NCBI GenBank assembly: GCA_964387795.1
Contig: CAYLYP010000060.1
Location: 1-20,283, forward strand
Length of the DNA stretch: 20,283 nt
Direction: 5' to 3'
DNA from: CAYLYP01 sp964387795
Lineage (GTDB): Bacteria; Bacteroidota; Bacteroidia; Bacteroidales; UBA7960
A program made the translations under genes and the position numbers. Shown here in pieces: positions 15,468-20,283 of the stretch (the first letter of the stretch is position 1; every line of letters begins with the position of its first letter). The notes beneath the pieces were generated by a model that saw only the letters and a list, made by a program, of their open reading frames with translations, was not told the DNA's origin and ran no database searches.

Positions 15468-16202
15468 ATGAAAAAACTTCTCATCCTATCAGTATTGTCA
15501 GTATCAATGCTGACACTTGGAGCACAGACAGCAGACCAGATAATTGAACGTATTGATAAAAACATGTCTTCCGACAGCAAGATTATTGAATCTTCAATGA
15601 CCATTCATGGCAAAAGGAATTCCAGGACACTTACCTCAAAAAGCTGGTCAGTAGGCAATAAAAAATCATTTACCGAATACCTATCCCCAGCGAGTGATAA
15701 AGGGACAAAGCTTTTAAAACTTGAGAACCAGATTTGGATTTATACCCCCTCTGCCGATCGAACAATCCAGATTTCAGGTCACATGACAAGACAATCCGTT
15801 ATGGGTTCAGATCTTAGCTATGAAGATATGATGGACGACAGGCCTTTGAAAGAAGTGTATTCTTCAAAAATCATTGGACAGGAAAACATTGGAGACCGCA
15901 AAACATTTGTGCTCGAACTCACAGCCAAAGTTGACGATGTGGCCTATGCCTCCCAAAAGATGTGGGTTGACGTTGAAAGGTTTATTCCCCTGAAACAGGA
16001 ACTTTATGCAAAGAGTGGACAACTGTTAAAGCGAATTGAGCTTTCAGATGTTGAACGCATAGGCAACAGATGGTTTCCCAAAACAATGGTTTATAAAGAT
16101 ATGCTTAAGGACGGCAAGGGAACTGAATTTAAAATAACTGATATTCAGTTTGATAAAAAAATTCCGGAATATTTTTTCACAAAAGCAAATCTTAAACAAT
16201 AA
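15468..16202 (+). CDS. LolA-like outer membrane lipoprotein-sorting protein
   Basis: The 244-residue protein has a signal peptide (MKKLLILSVLSVSMLTLGAQ) and then a LolA/LolB-like fold of the COG2834 type. The diagnostic block is IWIYTPSADRTIQISGHM at 89-106, continuing to MGSDLSYED at 112-120. Proteins of this family are soluble periplasmic carriers with a hydrophobic cavity and are often found beside MMPL or ABC exporters. They are related to LolA but are not the housekeeping form. It is the last gene of the TetR-led operon and is followed by a terminator. It could carry a lipid, lipoprotein or other hydrophobic molecule from the ABC permeases to the outer-membrane barrel protein. Confidence 0.88.
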   Translation: MKKLLILSVLSVSMLTLGAQTADQIIERIDKNMSSDSKIIESSMTIHGKRNSRTLTSKSWSVGNKKSFTEYLSPASDKGTKLLKLENQIWIYTPSADRTIQISGHMTRQSVMGSDLSYEDMMDDRPLKEVYSSKIIGQENIGDRKTFVLELTAKVDDVAYASQKMWVDVERFIPLKQELYAKSGQLLKRIELSDVERIGNRWFPKTMVYKDMLKDGKGTEFKITDIQFDKKIPEYFFTKANLKQ

Positions 16203-16516
16203 ACCTTAAAACATCACGTTATAAAGATTGCATTGTTTTTCTAATTTTATTTATCCATTTTTATAAACATACAATTATAATTATTATAGACCGTTTCAAT
16301 CCTGGGACGGTCTTTTATTTTTAATTCTGGTGCTGTTTTAAAAACATTAAACATCATAAAAAGAAAAACAATTACAAAATCAAAGATTTTTAATGAATGC
16401 TTTTTTTTGAAACACAATTTCTAAGGTTGTTGAACAAAAAAATAACTTCTTGTGTTAAACCCTGAACTATTTCAAATGTCAAACAAAATGATTTCGTAAC
16501 CTTAATTCCAATTCCC
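16203..16516. other. Intergenic region with operon terminator
   Basis: These 314 bp hold the terminator at 16288-16317 and otherwise AT-rich DNA. I could not find a convincing promoter with both -33 and -7 elements for the following lipoprotein gene, and I see no small gene or RNA. Confidence 0.6.
16288..16317 (+). terminator. Terminator of the TetR/ABC/LolA-like operon
   Basis: AGACCGT (16288-16294) pairs with ACGGTCT (16307-16313) around a 12-base loop, followed by TTTTATTTTT. It starts 85 bp after the LolA-like stop codon. Confidence 0.8.
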
Positions 16517-17362
16517 ATGAAAAACAAAATCATTCACTTAGGTTTGGCTGGACTATTTATCCTTGCAATTGTATCTTGTAAAAAGGATAAGACCGATGAA
16601 AGCAAACTGCTTGAAAATGCGGAGGCTGAAGCAACAGCTAACGCTTTTTTTGATGATATTTATAATGAAATGGAAGAAACCATTGTTACACTCGAAAACA
16701 ATGGTTATGAACCACAGGGAGATAAATCAGGCCTTGATGAAGGCAGCAGGCTTATCACTGTTGCCCAGGGACAGGGAACATCATCCTATCCAAACTTTCC
16801 ACGTCTAATCACAATAACCTATACCAATTGGACAAGCCCATCAGGGAAAATCAAAAACGGGATAGTTTATATACATATCACGGCCCCATACAGGGTAGAA
16901 GGAAACATCAAAACCATCACATTTGAAAACTTCAGCATTGATGAGCACCAGATTGAAGGGATAAAAGTCATTGAAAACACAGGAAACAGATCATACAAAA
17001 TCACAATCAGTGATGGGAAAATTACATTCCCCGATGGCACATTCTATACCCGTGAAGCCAACCGCACCCGTACCTGGGTTGAAGGCTTCGACACCCCAAA
17101 CATCATTTTGGACGATGAATATGAAATTACCGGTACATCAAGCGGGATCAACCGCAAAGAATACTCATATACGCATACCATTGCTACTCCTTTAAGAATC
17201 AGGATAACATGCCCATGGATTGTGAGCGGGACTATTAACCTGCTTGTGGATGATATAACAGCAGTTCTTGATTATGGGGATGGGGAGTGTGACAATAAAG
17301 CAACATTTATTGTCAATGATACCGTTTATAACATTACCCTAAGAGGGCATCATAACCAATAA
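16517..17362 (+). CDS. Lipoprotein of a Bacteroidota family of unknown function
   Basis: The 281-residue protein has a lipoprotein signal with lipobox AIVSC (Cys21), followed by KKDKTDE, so it is probably lipidated and exported from the inner membrane. The N-terminal part (about residues 25-75) is acidic and helical. The rest is beta-rich with a recognisable series of phrases: GKIKNGIVYIHITAPYRVEG, IEGIKVIENTGN, TREANRTRTWVEGFDTP, YEITGTSSGINRKEY, and DYGDGECDNKA near the end. I recall this pattern from many uncharacterised Bacteroidota lipoproteins, often present in several copies per genome. No enzyme motif is visible. The gene stands alone between terminators at 16288-16317 and 17425-17460. 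Confidence 0.8.
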   Translation: MKNKIIHLGLAGLFILAIVSCKKDKTDESKLLENAEAEATANAFFDDIYNEMEETIVTLENNGYEPQGDKSGLDEGSRLITVAQGQGTSSYPNFPRLITITYTNWTSPSGKIKNGIVYIHITAPYRVEGNIKTITFENFSIDEHQIEGIKVIENTGNRSYKITISDGKITFPDGTFYTREANRTRTWVEGFDTPNIILDDEYEITGTSSGINRKEYSYTHTIATPLRIRITCPWIVSGTINLLVDDITAVLDYGDGECDNKATFIVNDTVYNITLRGHHNQ

Positions 17363-17424
17363 GCCGTACTAAATTTGAATTATGTAATTTGGGCTTATTG
17401 TATAATCCTATATGAATAAAAATT

Positions 17425-17460
17425 AAAAGGGGTTGAAAACTAAAGTTTTCAACCCCTTTT
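17425..17460. terminator. Bidirectional terminator between lipoprotein gene and tRNA-Val
   Basis: A 17-bp perfect inverted repeat (AAAAGGGGTTGAAAACT at 17425-17441 with its complement at 17444-17460) begins with A-runs and ends with T-runs. It can therefore stop transcription of the lipoprotein gene from the left and of the tRNA from the right. Confidence 0.9.
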
Positions 17461-17468
17461 AAATGATG

Positions 17469-17543
17469 TGGGCGATGACGGGATCGAACCGCCGACCCCC
17501 TGCTTGTAAGGCAGGTGCTCTAAACCAGCTGAGCTAATCGCCC
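17469..17543 (-). tRNA. tRNA-Val (anticodon TAC)
   Basis: Read on the minus strand, the 75-nt sequence folds into a standard cloverleaf. The acceptor stem is GGGCGAT with ATCGCCC. The D-arm is GCTCAGCTGGTTTAGAGC, the anticodon arm CCTGC-CTTACAA-GCAGG with anticodon TAC, and the variable loop GGGTC. The T-arm is GGCGG-TTCGATC-CCGTC (one G-U pair), and the discriminator is A. The CCA end is not fully encoded, so it must be added after transcription. A strong promoter lies upstream and a terminator directly downstream. Confidence 0.97.
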
Positions 17544-17544
17544 C

Positions 17545-17941
17545 AATCTTTCAATGAATACAACTGTTATGTTTGTCAGTTGCGGATGCAAAGGTAAATC
17601 TATTTTTTATATTGGCAAGTGCTTTCTTTATTTTTTTCAAAAAAATTTTTTTTAAACTTCATTCAAGGAGCTAATATAATGATTATCTGACACATGTAAA
17701 GACTCTCCAAACTGTGGAAACGCTTAATAAAAATCAGTAAAACACCTTTCTTTCATGATGAAAATCAGGATATTTTTACACTAATATGGATTACAGGCTC
17801 GACAAAGCAGGATGTTAAGTAAAGCAAGGGGTAGGTTTTATCTACAAATAAAATGTGTGGAGGTTTTCAATCCAAAGATAACCGGATAAAACAAGTTTTT
17901 AGCAAAAGTGTTTTTTTTTAATAAATACCACGGTTGTTCAA
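17545..17941. other. Divergent intergenic region and long leader before polysaccharide genes
   Basis: This 397-bp gap holds the tRNA-Val promoter (17589-17618) on the minus strand. The remaining 320 bp lead into the SPOR-like gene. They include an 8-bp inverted repeat (GTTTTATC 17835-17842, GATAAAAC 17885-17892) and poly-T tracts, but no clear plus-strand promoter with both elements and no small gene. A structured 5' leader is possible. Confidence 0.5.
17589..17618 (-). promoter_or_regulatory. Promoter of tRNA-Val
   Basis: On the minus strand TTG (17616-17618) is followed after 19 bases by TACCTTTG (17589-17596), an exact TAnnTTTG -7 element followed by CA. This matches the strong Bacteroidota promoter consensus. 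Transcription would start near 17582, giving about 40 nt of precursor before the mature tRNA. Confidence 0.85.
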
Positions 17942-19024
17942 ATGACAAAAATGGCTATTCATATAATCTTCTGTTTTGGAATCATTTTCCTTGCTATAAG
18001 CATTCCAAAAGATTGCCATTCAAGACAGGGTATTTCTATGTATAATTCAATAAATACCCAGGACACCCTTAATCAGGACACGCTCCCGCTCAAAATAAAC
18101 TTTCAGATGTTAAAGATGTTTGAAGGATATAAGCAAAAGGAAAACATTTCAGACAGCCTTCGCTATCAGTTATTATATGACCAGGCCATACGTGCATCCG
18201 ATCTATGGGCAAAAGCTTATATGTTGTACATCCTCTCATTGGTAAATCCTGATTCTCAAACAAATGAACTAACAAAAGCAGATTCAACAGATCAAAAAGA
18301 TAGTATATCACCAGGTGGTTTGCAGCATCAAATATCACAGTCTCAGATTAAACCAGAACGCAGCCCATCAGGAGAAACAACAAAGCCTTCAAGACCATCA
18401 ACAGCTCAGGGACAGAAACCTCTCAGGGGAGAATTACAGGGAGGAAACCTGATTGGTGAAGCAAATAATCTTGAATTACCAGCAAAAACAATTGTCTCAT
18501 ATCACATCCAAATAGCAGCATCCCGTAAAACCATGAGCCAGGAAGCAATTAAGAGGCTTTATGAAGGAGATGAAGAAGTGTATAACTATCAGGAGGATGA
18601 ATGGGAGAAATACTATATCGGCAACTTTTCCACTTATGAACAATCGCTACATTTATTGAGACAGATAAATGTAAAAGGAGCTTTTCCCATTGCTTTTGTG
18701 ACTGGAATAAAAACACCCATCCTGAAAGCAAAAGAGGTATCAAGGGCATTTTCATCAACCCCATTGAAGACATTTCATCAGCAAAGCAATCCACAATACA
18801 GGATCCAAATATCAGCAAGCAGAACCCCTCTTTCAACGGAGCAACTTCAATCACTCTATCCACAAACAGAGACCATTGGATTTATTTTTGAAGACAACTG
18901 GTATAAATACAGTATTGAAGGAGGCGAGACATTGGAAGAAACTCTTTTGATGTTAAAACAAATACCAATAAAAGGGGCTTTTGTGGTAAGATATCAACAG
19001 GGAATAAAAATCCCGTTGCGATGA
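17942..19024 (+). CDS. Secreted protein with two SPOR-like domains
   Basis: The 360-residue protein has an N-terminal signal segment (about residues 5-21). A short helical region (about 50-110) and a low-complexity linker rich in S, P, Q and T (about 110-180) follow. Two homologous SPOR-like units sit at about 187-260 and 286-359. Both start Y(H/R)IQI(A/S)AS and later carry W..YY/W.KY and IN/IPVKGAF-type phrases (NVKGAFPIAFVTGIKTPI and PIKGAFVVRYQQGIKIPL). SPOR domains bind denuded peptidoglycan glycan strands. It lies 60 bp upstream of a Wza-like gene, in the same direction. It may anchor the polysaccharide export complex to the cell wall, but it could also be an unrelated envelope protein. 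Confidence 0.78.
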   Translation: MTKMAIHIIFCFGIIFLAISIPKDCHSRQGISMYNSINTQDTLNQDTLPLKINFQMLKMFEGYKQKENISDSLRYQLLYDQAIRASDLWAKAYMLYILSLVNPDSQTNELTKADSTDQKDSISPGGLQHQISQSQIKPERSPSGETTKPSRPSTAQGQKPLRGELQGGNLIGEANNLELPAKTIVSYHIQIAASRKTMSQEAIKRLYEGDEEVYNYQEDEWEKYYIGNFSTYEQSLHLLRQINVKGAFPIAFVTGIKTPILKAKEVSRAFSSTPLKTFHQQSNPQYRIQISASRTPLSTEQLQSLYPQTETIGFIFEDNWYKYSIEGGETLEETLLMLKQIPIKGAFVVRYQQGIKIPLR

Positions 19025-19084
19025 ATGATTTCAACAGGGGAATAAAGTAAACAAAAAAAGAATTTCAAATAAAAACGCCAACAA

Positions 19085-19867
19085 ATGAAAGCAAAAAACA
19101 AAAGAAATCCAAGGAAAAGCAATATATGGCTTATCAGTTTGCTCATTTTCTCATTGGCATCATGTGTCAGTCAAAAGAAAGTAACCCTGTTACAACAGGA
19201 AAACCAGGAGACCCAGGTGCTGACAGTTGAGAATCCAAGACAGACTTCCTATATCATCCAGACAGGTGACCAGTTATACATTAAAGTTTATAGTCTGGAC
19301 TCAAAGACAAGTAAATTTTTCCAAAGTGACCTACCCAATCTGATGAACCCCACCTACCTTTATCTTAACAGCTATACTGTTGATGAAGAAGGCTATATAA
19401 GTTTTTCATTTATTGAACGCTTATTTGTTAGGGGCCTTTCTGTTGAACAGGCAAGGGAAAAAGTCCAGGAAGTATTGAACAAATACTTCAATGAAACTAC
19501 AGCTATTGTAAAACTGATAAATTTCCAGGTTTCAGTATTGGGAGAAGTAAGCAGGCCCGGCACCTATACCATTGACAAGGAATATGCAAACATCCTTCAG
19601 GCCATAAGCCTTGCAGGAGGAACAAAAGATTTTGCAAACATTCGTAATGTCAAACTGGTAAGACAAACACCTACAGGTTCTCAGGTTGCAATTGTTGACC
19701 TTTCAAAAATTGAACTTCTTTCAAATTCCTATTTTCACCTTATGCCCAATGATGTGATCTATGTAGAGCCTCTAAAAATGAAATCTTATGCCTACACATC
19801 CTTCCCATATTCAATCCTCATTTCGGCAGTATCAACGGCCATCCTGATATTCTCCATTACAAAATAA
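19085..19867 (+). CDS. Polysaccharide export outer-membrane lipoprotein, Wza-type
   Basis: The 260-residue protein has a lipoprotein signal with lipobox SLASC (Cys27). A poly-export domain follows (about residues 53-146: YIIQTGDQLYIKVYS, then the VDEEGYISFSF turn) and then a SLBB-type domain (about 147-230: VLGEVSRPGTYTI, LAGGTKDFANIRNV, PNDVIYVEPL). A C-terminal hydrophobic helix (about 240-258) fits the Wza family, where this helix crosses the outer membrane. Such proteins form the outer-membrane channel for capsule or exopolysaccharide. It is followed 8 bases later by a Wzz/Wzc-like gene, its usual partner. Confidence 0.93.
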   Translation: MKAKNKRNPRKSNIWLISLLIFSLASCVSQKKVTLLQQENQETQVLTVENPRQTSYIIQTGDQLYIKVYSLDSKTSKFFQSDLPNLMNPTYLYLNSYTVDEEGYISFSFIERLFVRGLSVEQAREKVQEVLNKYFNETTAIVKLINFQVSVLGEVSRPGTYTIDKEYANILQAISLAGGTKDFANIRNVKLVRQTPTGSQVAIVDLSKIELLSNSYFHLMPNDVIYVEPLKMKSYAYTSFPYSILISAVSTAILIFSITK

Positions 19868-19875
19868 GCTCAGCA

Positions 19876-20283
19876 ATGAACCCATCCTCTGATCCTTTTA
19901 GGGAAGAAACACTGGACTTAAAACTTCTTTTCAGAAAATACGCTTTTTTATGGCCTTGGTTTGTTGCTTCAATAATCGTTTCTTTGATTGCGGTTCATTT
20001 AATAAACACTACGAGTAACAGGATTTATGAAACAAGCCTCTCCCTGCTCATACATGAAGATGAGCCAGTGATGAGCCTCGAAAGTCAACTGTCTGCTCAA
20101 CCATTCACGCTATCAACAAATAAAATTCAAAATGAAATTGGACTTATCAAGTCAAGGACGCTCACCTATCAAACCATAAAAAGACTACCGTTTTGGGTAT
20201 CATATTATGAGGCAAACACCTTCAATCAAACTGAATTATATCCCAATCCTTATTTTGAAGTAGAAGTAGATTCCCTTTTTCCT
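19876..20283 (+). CDS. Wzz/Wzc-type polysaccharide chain-length protein (partial)
   Basis: An ATG at 19876, 8 bases after the Wza-like stop, opens a frame that runs off the window end after 136 codons. The visible part has a short cytoplasmic start with DLKLLFRKYAFLWPWF, one membrane span (about residues 26-44, ending VHLINTT) and then a periplasmic region (YETSLSLLIHEDEP, then KIQNEIGLIKSRTLTYQTIKRL). This is the N-terminal Wzz domain of polysaccharide co-polymerases. Whether a C-terminal tyrosine kinase domain is fused, as in most Bacteroidota Wzc proteins, cannot be seen because the gene is truncated by the window. Confidence 0.9.
   Translation, partial: MNPSSDPFREETLDLKLLFRKYAFLWPWFVASIIVSLIAVHLINTTSNRIYETSLSLLIHEDEPVMSLESQLSAQPFTLSTNKIQNEIGLIKSRTLTYQTIKRLPFWVSYYEANTFNQTELYPNPYFEVEVDSLFP

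Noticed and set aside
17568..17575. Plus-strand TATGTTTG as a promoter for the SPOR-like gene
   Set aside because: It lies in the tRNA leader region more than 360 bp from the gene and lacks a -33 partner at the right spacing.
1..20283. CRISPR array, phage or integrative element
   Set aside because: No regularly spaced repeats, integrase, transposase or structural phage genes were seen. The tRNA-Val gene shows no attachment-site duplication within the window.

Overview
The window looks like the chromosome of a member of the Bacteroidota, probably of the Bacteroidales/Marinilabiliales type. The evidence is: a secreted protein with a C-terminal type IX secretion (T9SS) sorting domain; a membrane TPR/HTH regulator of a type common in this phylum; promoters of the form TT(T)G-N17-20-TAnnTTTG; A-rich start regions without strong Shine-Dalgarno sequences; and a Bacteroidota-type lipoprotein family. 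Base composition is AT-rich. No ribosomal RNA, CRISPR array or transposase gene was found.

Layout. Positions 1-468 hold no gene but carry an inverted-repeat element and the promoter of the first gene. Positions 469-5135 hold a membrane-anchored TPR/HTH regulator followed by a 900-residue T9SS cargo protein. The gap between them has its own promoter and a pair of 11-bp direct repeats 32 bp apart. After a strong terminator come a TspO/MBR-like membrane protein (5278-5988) and an AraC regulator fused to a GyrI-like ligand-binding domain (6151-7086), then another terminator. Next is a two-gene unit: a stand-alone GyrI-like protein and a YoaP-type acetyltransferase with a thioredoxin-like tail (7192-8578). 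A 61-residue membrane protein (8753-8938) and a ferredoxin-nitroreductase fusion on the minus strand (9119-10045) converge on a nested hairpin.

Positions 10416-16202 form the most coherent system. It consists of a TetR regulator, a predicted outer-membrane beta-barrel, an ABC ATPase, two FtsX/LolC/E-type permeases and a LolA-like periplasmic carrier, all on the plus strand with very short gaps and closed by a terminator. Together they would span inner membrane, periplasm and outer membrane, so I read the unit as a regulated lipid, lipoprotein or hydrophobic-compound export route.

The right end holds a lipoprotein of unknown function (16517-17362), a shared bidirectional terminator, and a minus-strand tRNA-Val(TAC) with a near-ideal promoter. 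It ends with the start of a surface-polysaccharide export cluster: a secreted protein with two SPOR-like domains, a Wza-type outer-membrane lipoprotein, and the first 136 codons of a Wzz/Wzc-type chain-length protein cut by the window end.

All assignments come from reading the translations and DNA by eye. No database search was run.
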